64,000 nucleotides of DNA from Bradyrhizobium erythrophlei (GTDB lineage: Bacteria > Pseudomonadota > Alphaproteobacteria > Rhizobiales > Xanthobacteraceae). Under the pieces are notes generated by a model. It searched no databases. It was given only the letters and a program-made list of their open reading frames with translations, and was not told the DNA's origin. Position numbers and translations under genes: made by a program. Below are positions 51,710 through 63,330 of this stretch, one piece after another (within the stretch, counting starts at the first letter, position 1; each line of letters starts with the position of its first letter). The stretch lies in contig NZ_LT670849.1 of the NCBI RefSeq assembly GCF_900142985.1, positions 3,162,001-3,226,000 of the forward strand, given 5' to 3'.

Positions 51710-52849
51710 ATGACCCCATCCCGAATCCGCCGCCTGACGCTCACGCATTTCCGCAACTATCGCTCGGCGAGCCTCGAGGCGCAGGCCGACATGGTCGTGC
51801 TGGCGGGGCCGAACGGCGCCGGCAAAACCAATTGCATCGAGGCGATTTCGTTTCTGTCGCCGGGACGCGGCCTGCGCCGCGCCATGCTGGAAGACGTCGC
51901 CGACAATCAGGGCGATGGCTCCTGGGCGGTGTCCGCCGAGGTCGAGGGCGCGCTGGGCCTCGCCACGCTCGGCACCGGCATCGATCCGCCGGCAGCCGAA
52001 GCTTCCTCAAGCCCGCGGCGCTGCCGGATCGATCGCGAACCCGTCACCTCAGCCACCGCGTTCGGGGATCACCTGCGCATGGTATGGCTGACACCGGCGA
52101 TGGACGGACTGTTTTTGGGTCCGGCCGCCGAGCGGCGGCGTTTCTTCGACCGCCTGGTGCTTGCCATCGACAGCGATCACTCCGCGCGGGTGTCGGCGCT
52201 GGACCGCTCGTTACGCTCGCGCAACCGTCTGCTCGAGGTCCGCAATTACGACGATCACTGGTGTGGCGCCATCGAGCGTGAAACGGCGGAACTGGCGGTC
52301 GCCGTTGCGGCGATGCGCGGCCAGACCGCCGTCCGGTTGGCCGCGATGCTACGCGCGCGGGGCGCAACATCCGCATTTCCTTCCGCCGAAATCGCGCTCG
52401 ACGGCTGGATGGAAAATGCGCTGATGTCGGAACCGGCAACCGCGGTGGAAGATCGCTACCGCGAGATCCTGCGCGAGAACCGCGCCCGCGACGCCATCGC
52501 CGGCCGCACGCTCGACGGACCGCATCTGACCGATCTCCAGGTGGTCTACGCGCCCAAAAACGTGCCGGCGCGCGACGCCTCGACCGGGGAGCAGAAGGCG
52601 CTGCTGATCGGTCTCGTGCTGGCGCATGCGGGCCTGGTGTCCGAGATGACCGGCATCACGCCGCTCCTATTGCTCGACGAGGTGGTCGCGCATCTCGATC
52701 CCGCTCGCCGCGCGGCGCTGTTCGATGAGCTTTCGGGGCTCGGCGCGCAGGTCTGGATGACCGGCGCCGACCCCGCCGCATTCGCCGACATCGGCCCGTC
52801 CGGCGAAATCTTCGCCGTTGAAGCCGGCCGGATTACGCCCCGCCCGTAA
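51710..52849 (+). CDS. recF: DNA replication and repair protein RecF
   Basis: This 379-aa SMC-like ATPase has Walker A AGPNGAGKTNCIEAI (about residue 33), the RecF motif GPHLTDLQV, a signature near STGEQKALLIGLVLAHA and Walker B LLLLDEVVAHLD. It loads RecA with RecOR at gaps in single-stranded DNA. It opens RIRRLTLTHFRNYRSA, as RecF does. Confidence 0.96.
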   Translation: MTPSRIRRLTLTHFRNYRSASLEAQADMVVLAGPNGAGKTNCIEAISFLSPGRGLRRAMLEDVADNQGDGSWAVSAEVEGALGLATLGTGIDPPAAEASSSPRRCRIDREPVTSATAFGDHLRMVWLTPAMDGLFLGPAAERRRFFDRLVLAIDSDHSARVSALDRSLRSRNRLLEVRNYDDHWCGAIERETAELAVAVAAMRGQTAVRLAAMLRARGATSAFPSAEIALDGWMENALMSEPATAVEDRYREILRENRARDAIAGRTLDGPHLTDLQVVYAPKNVPARDASTGEQKALLIGLVLAHAGLVSEMTGITPLLLLDEVVAHLDPARRAALFDELSGLGAQVWMTGADPAAFADIGPSGEIFAVEAGRITPRP

Positions 52850-52992
52850 GGCGAAATCCCCCCAAAAGGGGAGGCTGAATAGACTGCCGAATCGCGCTTT
52901 TTCGGTGCGCTGGAATCGGCCTTCCAGACACTTGAAAAATCCTTAAAAAATCCCATCTTTTCAGTATCTTGCTAACCAAGACTTTGGGCTAG

Positions 52993-55530
<2,538 letters not shown>

Positions 55531-55627
55531 GGCTGCCAGCTTGCCGTAAATTGTCCCTGAACTGCGGGTAAGTGCGAGGCGTCAACGGCCCAAGGGGCCA
55601 AAGGCTCTCTGGTCTAAGGGATGTCCG

Positions 55628-56944
55628 ATGCCGCACATGCATATCAATCTCTTCATTCAGGGCCGCGGGCATCATGAGGCGGCGTGGCGGCATCCGAAAT
55701 CGTCAGCCCTGCCCCTGACCGACATCCGTTACACGGTGGAGCTGGCGCAGAAGGCCGAGGCCAGCTTGTTCGACTCGATCTTTCTCGCCGATGTCCTCGG
55801 TCTCTGGAACGACGTCGAGAGCACGCCCTTTAACTGGCTTGAGCCGATCACGGCGTTGGCAGCGGTCGCCATGGCGACCCGCCGCATCGGCCTCATCGCC
55901 ACCTGCTCAACAACCTATACCGAACCCTACAATCTGGCGCGTCAGTTTGCCTCGCTCGATCACATCAGCGGCGGACGTGCCGGGTGGAACATCGTGACCA
56001 CCTGGTCACCGCAGGCCGGCGCTAACTTCGGTCATATCGGCCAGGTCGGTCATGCCGATCGCTACGAGCGTGCCGAGGAGTTCATGACGGTCGTCAAAGG
56101 CCTCTGGGATAGCTGGGCCGATGACGCCGTCCTCGACGACCGCGCGGGCGGACGATATGCCGACCGCACGCGGGTCAAGGCCATCGACCACAAGGGGCCG
56201 CATTTTCCGGTGGTTGGCCCGTTGAACATGCCGCGCGCGCCGCAGGGGCGTCCGGTCTTTGTCCAGGCAGGTTCGTCGGACACCGGCAAGAAATTTGCCG
56301 CCCGCCATGCCGAGGCGGTATTCACTGCACATCTCGACCAGGGAGCCGCAAAGGCATTTTATGCGGATCTCAAAGGATTGGTCGCAGCCGAGGGGCGCGA
56401 TCCCCGACATGTTGTCATCCTGCCGGGGATCAATCCCGTCATCGGATCAACCGAGGCGGAGGCCGCGCGCTACGAGGCCGAGCTCAATGAGTTGTCCGAT
56501 CCCGAAGTCGGCCGCCATCGCCTGTCACAGCGTTTCGGCGGGCATGATTTTTCGCAGCTTCCGCTCGATGCGCCGCTCTCGGTGGACGATTTTCCCGATC
56601 CCAGCAAGAACGAGGCGTCGCGCAGCCGGACCGAAGCCGTCGTCGCGCTGGTCAAAAAGGAGAGGCCGACGCTCAGGCAGCTGCTTGCCAAGCTCGCCGG
56701 CGCAAGGGGCCATTTCACCGCCGCAGGATCGCCGGAAATGATCGCCGACATCATGCAGGACTGGTTCGAAACCGGCGCGGCCGATGGTTTCAACCTGATG
56801 CCGCCGGTGCTGCCGCACCAGCTCGATCTCTTCATCTCGGAAGTCGTGCCGCTCTTGCGCAAGCGCGGCCTGTTTCGCGACGCCTATGAGGGCGAAACCT
56901 TGCGGTCGCATTTCGGTCTGTCGCGGCCAGTGGGATGGATTTGA
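55628..56944 (+). CDS. FMN-dependent LLM-class monooxygenase (NtaA/SnaA/DszA family)
   Basis: A 438-aa luciferase-like flavin monooxygenase. Features are INLFIQGRGHHEAAWRHP, FDSIFLADVLGLWND, LIATCSTTYTEPYNLARQFASLDHISGGR split over residues 95-125, GWNIVTTWSPQAGANFG and VFVQAGSSDTGKKFAARH. Relatives oxidise nitrilotriacetate, dibenzothiophene sulfone, alkanesulfonates and similar compounds with a separate flavin reductase. None is adjacent. Its stop codon lies in a large inverted repeat. Confidence 0.92.
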   Translation: MPHMHINLFIQGRGHHEAAWRHPKSSALPLTDIRYTVELAQKAEASLFDSIFLADVLGLWNDVESTPFNWLEPITALAAVAMATRRIGLIATCSTTYTEPYNLARQFASLDHISGGRAGWNIVTTWSPQAGANFGHIGQVGHADRYERAEEFMTVVKGLWDSWADDAVLDDRAGGRYADRTRVKAIDHKGPHFPVVGPLNMPRAPQGRPVFVQAGSSDTGKKFAARHAEAVFTAHLDQGAAKAFYADLKGLVAAEGRDPRHVVILPGINPVIGSTEAEAARYEAELNELSDPEVGRHRLSQRFGGHDFSQLPLDAPLSVDDFPDPSKNEASRSRTEAVVALVKKERPTLRQLLAKLAGARGHFTAAGSPEMIADIMQDWFETGAADGFNLMPPVLPHQLDLFISEVVPLLRKRGLFRDAYEGETLRSHFGLSRPVGWI

Positions 56945-56993
56945 CATTCGCTTGACGAACCCGCTGCTTGATGGATAGCGAATGTCAGATCCA
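56936..56993. repeat. Intergenic palindromic repeat, copy C
   Basis: TGGATTTGACATTCGCT (56936-56952) pairs with AGCGAATGTCAGATCCA (56977-56993): 17 bp with one G-U pair, 24-nt loop. The core TTTGACATTCGC equals that of copy A at 33156-33232. It includes the stop codon of the LLM monooxygenase gene and ends 7 bp before the AGGAGG of the murA-like gene. Confidence 0.85.
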
Positions 56994-57014
56994 CTCCGTT
57001 AGGAGGATACTCGC

Positions 57015-58316
57015 GTGGCGCCGATCCAGTACATTATCGAAGGCGGCCATCGGCTGGCCGGCACGATCGAGCCGTCCGGCAACAAGAATGCGGCGCTGCC
57101 GATCATTGCCGCCGCCCTTCTCACCGAACATCCCGTCACGCTCGACAATGTCCCGCGCATCCGTGACACCGAAACGCTGGTGGAGCTGATCCGCTCGGTC
57201 GGCGCGTCGGCCGAATGGAAAAAGCCCAATCAACTTGCCATCCATGCGAAAGATATTCGCGCCGCCGACCTCGATCCGGAGCTTTGCGCGCGGATTCGCG
57301 CCTCGATCCTCCTCGCCGGGCCGCTGCTGGCGCGCTGCGGCGAGGTGGTGTTGCCGCCGCCCGGCGGCGACGTCATCGGCCGGCGCCGGCTCGACACGCA
57401 TTTTCTGGCCTTCGAACAGCTGGGGGCCACCGTCACGGCCTCGGCCCGGCTTGAGTTGCGCTGTCCGCGCCTCAAGGGCGCCGACGTCTTCCTCGACGAG
57501 CCGAGTGTGACTGCCACCGAGAACGCGCTGACGGCCGCTGTCGCTGCCCACGGCGTCACCTATCTGCGCAACGCCGCTTCCGAACCGCATGTGCAGGACC
57601 TTGCGCATTTCCTGGTCGCGCTCGGCGCCCGCATCGAGGGCATCGGCACCAACACCATGGTCGTGCATGGGCCGGCGAAGCTTGGCTCTGTCACCTATGC
57701 GATCGGCCCCGATCATATCGAGGTCGGTTCGCTGATCGGGCTTGCCGCGGTAACGCGCTCAAAACTTCGCATCGCCCGCGCCGGCCTCACACATCTGCGT
57801 TCGATCCGGATGGGCTTTGAACGGCTCGGCATTGCCTGCGACGTCGAAGGCGACGACCTCATCGTCTCGGACCATCAGAGCCTTAAAATCCAGGATGATT
57901 TCGGCGGCCATGTGCCGAAGCTCGAAGACCAGCCCTGGCCGGCTTTTCCGGCCGACTTGATGTCGATTGCGATCGTCACGGCGACGCAATGCGCCGGCGT
58001 CATCCTGATGTTCGAGAAGATGTTCGAATCCCGGATGTTCTTTGTCGACAAGCTGATCGCGATGGGCGGACGCATCGTGCTGTGCGACCCGCATCGCGCG
58101 ATTGTCGCTGGTCCCAGCCGGCTCAAAGGCGCGCTGATGAGTTCGCCCGATATCCGCGCCGGCATGGCGATGCTCCTGGCGGCGGCGTGCGCCGAGGGGG
58201 TCTCGACCATCAACAATGCCGACCAGATCGAGCGCGGCTATGAGCGGATCGACGAACGCCTCAATGCGTTAGGCGCCAAAATCAGGCGCGTGCCGGCGCG
58301 AGAGGTGACGTCATGA
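57015..58316 (+). CDS. murA: UDP-N-acetylglucosamine 1-carboxyvinyltransferase paralogue, Cys-to-Asp variant
   Basis: This 433-aa EPSP-synthase-fold enzyme matches MurA: EPSGNKNAALPI (Lys22-Asn23 equivalents), RASILLAGPLLARCGE, FPADLMSIA (catalytic Asp), SPDIRAGMA and GYERIDERLNALGAKI. The fosfomycin-target Cys of PGGC is Asp here (PPGGDVIGRRRLD, about residue 118). Asp at this position keeps activity and gives intrinsic fosfomycin resistance in mycobacterial and chlamydial MurA. It starts with GTG after AGGAGG and overlaps the DUF2867 gene by ATGA. It may be a second murA, because its neighbours are unusual. Confidence 0.88.
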   Translation: MAPIQYIIEGGHRLAGTIEPSGNKNAALPIIAAALLTEHPVTLDNVPRIRDTETLVELIRSVGASAEWKKPNQLAIHAKDIRAADLDPELCARIRASILLAGPLLARCGEVVLPPPGGDVIGRRRLDTHFLAFEQLGATVTASARLELRCPRLKGADVFLDEPSVTATENALTAAVAAHGVTYLRNAASEPHVQDLAHFLVALGARIEGIGTNTMVVHGPAKLGSVTYAIGPDHIEVGSLIGLAAVTRSKLRIARAGLTHLRSIRMGFERLGIACDVEGDDLIVSDHQSLKIQDDFGGHVPKLEDQPWPAFPADLMSIAIVTATQCAGVILMFEKMFESRMFFVDKLIAMGGRIVLCDPHRAIVAGPSRLKGALMSSPDIRAGMAMLLAAACAEGVSTINNADQIERGYERIDERLNALGAKIRRVPAREVTS

Positions 58317-58801
58317 CGATCCGCGAAATCGAACCCGAAGTCGATCGCGAGCATGTGCTGGCCGGGGCGCAGTTCGCCGACGCTTTCCGGGTGACAGTCG
58401 CCGACGCCTCGCTCGACGCACGCGCAGCGGCAGAGCGGATGTTTTCACGCAATCCGCGCTGGGTCCAGTCCTTGCTGGACCTGCGCAACGCCGTCGTCGC
58501 GCCGTTCGGCCTGAAGACCTCTGGTGCGAATGACGCAAGTACCCGCGGCATGATCGGGCTGTTCCCCGTGCTCAGCGAGACGCCGCAACGATTGGTCGCC
58601 GGGTTCAACGACCATCACCTCGATTTCCGGGTCGTCGTGGATGTCGCGCCCGCGGACCACGGCCAGCAGGTAACCGCCACCACGCTGGTTCTCACCCATA
58701 ACTGGCTCGGGCGCGCCTATCTAGGCGTCATCATGCCGTTTCACCGCATGATCTCCAAAGCCCTGCTCAAGCAGGTCGGTCAGGCCCCCGCGTCGCACTA
58801 G
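58313..58801 (+). CDS. DUF2867 domain-containing protein
   Basis: A 162-aa protein of the DUF2867 family: VLAGAQFADAFRVTVADA at the start, PVLSETPQRLVAGFNDHHLDFRV in the middle, TTLVLTHNWLGRAYLGVIMPFHRMI at the end. Function is unknown; the fold is lipid/polyketide-binding-like. It is translationally coupled to the murA paralogue. Confidence 0.85.
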   Translation: MTIREIEPEVDREHVLAGAQFADAFRVTVADASLDARAAAERMFSRNPRWVQSLLDLRNAVVAPFGLKTSGANDASTRGMIGLFPVLSETPQRLVAGFNDHHLDFRVVVDVAPADHGQQVTATTLVLTHNWLGRAYLGVIMPFHRMISKALLKQVGQAPASH

Positions 58802-58911
58802 CTGCCGCGCGGCCATGCGATGGCGGCCATTGAAGAAGCCGCGCCGCAGACTTAGGCTCGAAGTAAATCGCGGACCCGGTCCGTGAGAACAATCAGGCCA
58901 AAGGACCCGCC

Positions 58912-60279
58912 ATGGCAGAGGAAACCGCCACACTTGCCGCCTACGTCGCCAACTTGCGCTTCGAGGATATTCCCGAAGAAGTGCGCGTGCGCGCCAAGGC
59001 CTTGACGCTTGATTTTCTCGGCAGCGCCATCCGCGCGCGGCGCGATGCGGAATCCACGCCCACGCTGTTCAAGACGCTCGAGGCGCTAGCGCTGGATAAT
59101 CACGGCGAGTCTACCGTGTTCGGCGACACCAGAACCTGGACGCCCGCGATTGCCGCGCTGCTCAACGGCGCGCTCGGTCACTCGCTTGATTTCGACGACA
59201 CGCATGCCGATTCCTCGCTGCATCCGAGCGCGCCGGTGGTGCCGGCCGCATTTGCGGTCGGTGAACTCGTGGGCGCGTCGGGCCGCCAGGTGCTGACCGC
59301 GATCGTCGCCGGTTACGAAGTGTGCTGCCGGCTCGGCAATGCGCTCGATCCGACCTCGCATTACGCGCGCGGCTTTCACCCCACCGCGACCGCCGGCACC
59401 TATGGCGCGGCGGCGGCTGCGGCAAAGCTGTTCGGGCTGTCGAAGGAACAGATCATTGCCGCCTTTGGCGTCGCCGGCAGCCAGGCGGCAGGCTCGCTGC
59501 AATTTCTGGTCAATGGCGCCTGGAACAAGCGCTATCAGGTCGGCGCCTCCGCCATGAACGGCGTGATTGCTGCGACGCTGGCGCGCAACGACTTTGTCGG
59601 TGCGACCCAGTCGGTCGAAGGCAAGCATGGCCTGCTGGTCGGCTATAGCGACAACGCCCATCCGGAAAAGGCGGTCGCCGATCTCGGCAAGGTCTACGAG
59701 ACCATGAAGATCGGCGTGAAGCCCTATCCGAGTTGCCGCTACACCCATGCGGCGCTCGATGCCTTGATCGCGATACGCCGCGAGCACAATCTGACGCCGG
59801 ACCAGATCAAGCGTGTCGAGATCGGGCTGCATCGCAATGGCATCACACTCGCGGGCGATCCCGCCACCAAACGCCATCCGACCTCGGTGGTCGGTGGACA
59901 GTTCTCGATGTTCTTCACCGGCGCGGTCGCGCTCGATCAGGGCGGCTTCGGCTGGGACGATTACGCGAGACTCGGTGATGCCGCCGTCGATGCGATCGCC
60001 GACAAGTTCGACGTCGTGCAGGACAGTCGCCTCGAAGGCCGCACCCATCCGTTCGGCGCGCGCGTCAGCATCACGACGGAGGATGGCGTGCACGAACGGA
60101 TCCACGATGATCCCTCGGGCGAACCGACGACGTTCCCCGATGCGAAAGCGATGGCGCAGAAATTCCTGACGCTGGCGCGTCCCGTGCTCGACAAGCGCGC
60201 CGATCAGTTGGCGGACGCGATCATGTCGCTGGAAAGATTCGACCGCGTCGCACAGGCGACCCAGCTCGGGCGGCAATAG
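58912..60279 (+). CDS. MmgE/PrpD family protein
   Basis: This 455-aa protein has the MmgE/PrpD fold of 2-methylcitrate dehydratase and cis-aconitate decarboxylase. Seen are RVRAKALTLDFLGSAIRAR, LGHSLDFDDTHADSSLHPSAPV (substrate region with Asp and His, split over 86-107), HPTATAGTYGAAAAAAKL and KPYPSCRYTHAALDA. No other propionate genes are nearby, so the substrate is open. It stands alone with its own ribosome site. Confidence 0.9.
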   Translation: MAEETATLAAYVANLRFEDIPEEVRVRAKALTLDFLGSAIRARRDAESTPTLFKTLEALALDNHGESTVFGDTRTWTPAIAALLNGALGHSLDFDDTHADSSLHPSAPVVPAAFAVGELVGASGRQVLTAIVAGYEVCCRLGNALDPTSHYARGFHPTATAGTYGAAAAAAKLFGLSKEQIIAAFGVAGSQAAGSLQFLVNGAWNKRYQVGASAMNGVIAATLARNDFVGATQSVEGKHGLLVGYSDNAHPEKAVADLGKVYETMKIGVKPYPSCRYTHAALDALIAIRREHNLTPDQIKRVEIGLHRNGITLAGDPATKRHPTSVVGGQFSMFFTGAVALDQGGFGWDDYARLGDAAVDAIADKFDVVQDSRLEGRTHPFGARVSITTEDGVHERIHDDPSGEPTTFPDAKAMAQKFLTLARPVLDKRADQLADAIMSLERFDRVAQATQLGRQ

Positions 60280-60295
60280 CGACAGTTGAGGCGTT

Positions 60296-60417
60296 CCCCG
60301 GACGCCGCGCAGCACGTTCTTACGTGATGCGCTGCTGATCCGGGGCCCACGCAACTATCGCGCTATGGGTCCCGGATCTGCGGCGCAACGAAAAGAACGT
60401 TGCACCGCGTCCGGGAC
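60296..60417. repeat. Paired palindromic (REP-like) element
   Basis: Two hairpins lie in tandem. The first has CCCCGGA (60296-60302) pairing with TCCGGGG (60339-60345), plus inner GCAGC/GCTGC. The second has GTCCCGGA (60369-60376) pairing with TCCGGGAC (60410-60417), plus inner GCAACG/CGTTGC. The two are related in sequence. The remaining intergenic DNA to 60460 has no gene. Confidence 0.75.
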
Positions 60418-60460
60418 ACGACAGCTTGGCCGAGCGTCAGATAAGGGACGCCTTGCCGGC

Positions 60461-62071
60461 TCAAGGTACGTCGCAGCGAAATTCCCGGTTGGCGAGACTG
60501 GCCTCTTCCAGGTCGAGATCGCGCTCGATGTGCCGCCGCGCCTCGTCGGTGATCTTGCCGTCGCGCAGCAGGTCGTGAATGAATTGCCGCTCGGCCTCGA
60601 TCAATTCGTGGGTCAGGTCGGTTCCGGCCGCGGACAGCAATTGCGCGTCGGGGTCCAGCGAGTTCGGCAATTGATTGGAGCGGGTTTCATGCCGTGCGCG
60701 CAGCAGGCGGATGACGTCCTCCGACAAGTCCCGGCTCTCCGTGATGCTCTCCAGCGATTTTAGCGCCACGTCGAGCGCCTCGCGCCGCGCGTTGATCTCG
60801 GATTCAAGTTCGGCGAAACGCTCGTTGCGGCCGGCCCGTGCGACGCCGAGCCAGCGCACCACCGGCGCCAGGCCGAGGCCAAATCCGACCAGCGTGATGA
60901 AAATGACGCCGAAGGCGACGAACAGGATCAGATCGCGGTAGGGAAATGCGCTGCCATCCGGCAGCGCATAAGGCAGCGCCAGCGCGGCGGCCAGCGAAAC
61001 CGCGCCGCGGACGCCGGTAAACGAGAGGACGAACGCCCACTGCCAAGGCGGGGCCGGATCGCACCGGCGAATACGCTCGATCATCCGCGGCACGTAGATC
61101 GCAGGAAAGGTCCAGGCGAAACGCGCAATCACGATCATCACAGTCACGATGGCGATTGCGATCAGGATATCGTCGAGCGGGAACGACTTGGAGCGTTCGT
61201 AGAGAAGCCGCATCTGGAATCCGGTCAAGAGAAACAGTAGCCCCTCGATCAGGTAGATCACCAAATTCCAGAAGAAGATGCCTTGCAGGCGCGTCATCGC
61301 CGAGATCAACAACGGCCCGTTCCAGCTTACGTAGAGCCCGCAGGCGACGGTTGCGATCACGCCGGAGCCGCCGACATGCTCCGGCAGCCAGTAGGCCACA
61401 TAGGGCGTGATCAGCGACAAGGTGATTTCGATCTGCGAGTCCCGCGCCCAGTGGCGCGCGTGCAAGGAGAGCCAGCCGACGGCAATTCCGAACAGGGCCT
61501 CGCCGACAACGATGGCCGAAAATTCGCCGATCGCTTTCGGCAGCGAAAAAAGCCCGGTCGCGATCGCGGCCACCGCGAAACGATAGAGGATCAGCGCAGT
61601 GGCGTCGTTGGCGAGGCCCTCGCCCTCGAGCACCACCATGATCCGGCGCGGGATCCCGAGCTTGCGCGCCACCGCGAGCGGCGCCACGACATCCGGCGGC
61701 GCGACGATCGCCCCTAACAGGAAGCCGACATTCCAGGGCAGACCGATCAGGTAATGTGTCGCGGCGGCGACCGCGAACGCGGTAAAGATCACGCATCCGA
61801 CGGCAAGCAGGATGATCGGCCGCAGGTTGAACTTGAACTCCCGCCAGCTCATGGCAACCGCCGCCGAATAGATCAGCGGCGGCAGCACCAGCAGGAGGAT
61901 GAGTTCCGGCGGCAGTTCCGGCGACGGCATGCCCGGCACGAAAGCCAGCGCGATGCCGGCGAGCAGCAGCAGGATCGCAGGTGCGACATCGACACGGCGG
62001 GCCAGCAGCGCGGTCCCGGCGAGTACGGCGAGCAAAATAAGAAATAGCTGAAAACTGGCTTCCACGGTCAT
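60461..62071 (-). CDS. CPA1-family Na+/H+ antiporter (NhaP/YjcE-like)
   Basis: A 536-aa antiporter with about 12 helices: LLLAGIALAFVPGMP, LVLPPLIYSAAVAMSWREF, GAIVAPPDVVAPLAVARKLG with the ion-binding Asp region, and EGEGLANDATALILYRFA. In CPA1 proteins the last motif contains the conserved Asn-Asp pair. A cytoplasmic helical tail of about 120 residues (EIDLAxx-type charged region) follows. It exchanges Na+ or K+ for H+ across the inner membrane. Confidence 0.92.
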   Translation of the reverse strand: MTVEASFQLFLILLAVLAGTALLARRVDVAPAILLLLAGIALAFVPGMPSPELPPELILLLVLPPLIYSAAVAMSWREFKFNLRPIILLAVGCVIFTAFAVAAATHYLIGLPWNVGFLLGAIVAPPDVVAPLAVARKLGIPRRIMVVLEGEGLANDATALILYRFAVAAIATGLFSLPKAIGEFSAIVVGEALFGIAVGWLSLHARHWARDSQIEITLSLITPYVAYWLPEHVGGSGVIATVACGLYVSWNGPLLISAMTRLQGIFFWNLVIYLIEGLLFLLTGFQMRLLYERSKSFPLDDILIAIAIVTVMIVIARFAWTFPAIYVPRMIERIRRCDPAPPWQWAFVLSFTGVRGAVSLAAALALPYALPDGSAFPYRDLILFVAFGVIFITLVGFGLGLAPVVRWLGVARAGRNERFAELESEINARREALDVALKSLESITESRDLSEDVIRLLRARHETRSNQLPNSLDPDAQLLSAAGTDLTHELIEAERQFIHDLLRDGKITDEARRHIERDLDLEEASLANREFRCDVP

Positions 62072-62185
62072 TTCGATTCACCTCGAGGCAGTTTGCCTGG
62101 AAGGTGACCGAGGTCAACGGGGCCGCTCTACGCAGGCTGGCGATCGCGCCCGTTGGCCGGCATTTCGAGCTGAGCGTCGAAGCGC

Positions 62186-62560
62186 TCAGTCCTTCCGATC
62201 GTAACGGAATGACTTGGAGACGATTTGCCAGCCGTCGGGCAATTTCATTGCGACGAGATAGTCGGTGAAATAGCGCGGCGGCAGCTGGCAGCGCACCTTG
62301 ACGAAGGCGGTATTCTCGTCCGAACGGTCGATGGTGACGATAAAATCCTCGCGCGGCTTGTTTTCGGCTTTCGCCGATGGCCGCTTCCTGACGCCTTCGA
62401 GCCAGTTGGGTACCGTCAGGATTTGCAGATCGCCCTTTTCCACCCAGCGCAAATCGGCCGTGGGGTGAAAGATGGCGCCGAGCTTGTCGGCGTCGCCTTC
62501 GTACAGCGCGTCGAAATAATGCTGGACGACGGCTTCGACACTGGAACGATCGTAGCTCAT
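62186..62560 (-). CDS. SnoaL-like / nuclear transport factor 2 family protein
   Basis: A 124-aa NTF2-like protein: SVEAVVQHYFDALYEGDADKLGAIFHPTADLRW at residues 7-39, and a C-terminal YLVAMKLPDGWQIVSKSF. Such domains are lumazine-type isomerases, dehydratases or non-enzymatic binders. It has its own start (ATG 62560) with GGAGGAAAC upstream. Confidence 0.88.
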   Translation of the reverse strand: MSYDRSSVEAVVQHYFDALYEGDADKLGAIFHPTADLRWVEKGDLQILTVPNWLEGVRKRPSAKAENKPREDFIVTIDRSDENTAFVKVRCQLPPRYFTDYLVAMKLPDGWQIVSKSFRYDRKD

Positions 62561-62640
62561 GGCGTTTCCTCCCGGCTTGAGTCTGTCACTTGGCGCATGA
62601 TCTTGTCGGAAAACCGCGGCACACTTTTCCGGATCATGCG

Positions 62641-63324
62641 CTAGATGGCGCTGGCCGCGATATTGACCATCAGCGCAAGCAGCGCAGTGTTGAACACGAA
62701 TGAGATGATTCCGTGAACGGTCGCGATGCGGCGGATCGTCTTGCTGGTGATGCCGACATCGGACACCTGCGCGGTCATGCCGATCACGAAGGAAAAATAG
62801 ACAAAGTCCCAGTAGTCGGCGTGGTCGTCCTTGTCGCCGCTTGGAAACTGAAGGCCGCCCGGCTTGTGGCCGCGGTAGAATTCGTGCGCGTAATGCAGGG
62901 CGAATCCGGTATGCACGGCGGCCCAGGACAGCGCGACGGTGAGGATCGCAAACATCAGTTCGGTGGGCTTGTGCTGGCCCTGTCCGAGCTCCAGCACGAT
63001 CGCGGCCAGGCTCGCGAACGCGCCGAGCGCCGTCAGCAACGGGATCACAAAACGGCCGTCGTCCTGCAGCGCCGCCGTGCGGCGGATGGTGCTCAAGGTG
63101 CTGCGCGCCATCATGACATAGACGAGAACGATATAAAGCGCGACGAACGTATCCCAGCCGGTCAACAGCCGCGTGACAAGCCGGAGCGACGTCGGCAGCA
63201 GGAAGAACGTGACGACGCCAAGTACGATCGAGATGAATGTTCGCGGTCGCGCGTAAATCACGCGGACGACGCGCGGCATCTTGCGGAAGCGACGAAGCCG
63301 TTCTTCGAACTCCTCGCCGCTCAT
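62641..63324 (-). CDS. DUF1345 membrane protein
   Basis: This 227-aa protein has about five helices and the DUF1345 pattern: LLTGWDTFVALYIVLVYVMM, LEL-GQ loop, SWAAVHTGFALHYAHEFYRG and DYWDFVYFSFVIGMTAQVSDV. The conserved acidic/aromatic stretch DYWDFVYFSF is diagnostic. Function is unknown. It lies 6 bp from the polyprenyl synthase gene downstream edge, in the same direction. Confidence 0.9.
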   Translation of the reverse strand: MSGEEFEERLRRFRKMPRVVRVIYARPRTFISIVLGVVTFFLLPTSLRLVTRLLTGWDTFVALYIVLVYVMMARSTLSTIRRTAALQDDGRFVIPLLTALGAFASLAAIVLELGQGQHKPTELMFAILTVALSWAAVHTGFALHYAHEFYRGHKPGGLQFPSGDKDDHADYWDFVYFSFVIGMTAQVSDVGITSKTIRRIATVHGIISFVFNTALLALMVNIAASAI

Positions 63325-63330
63325 GCCGCT

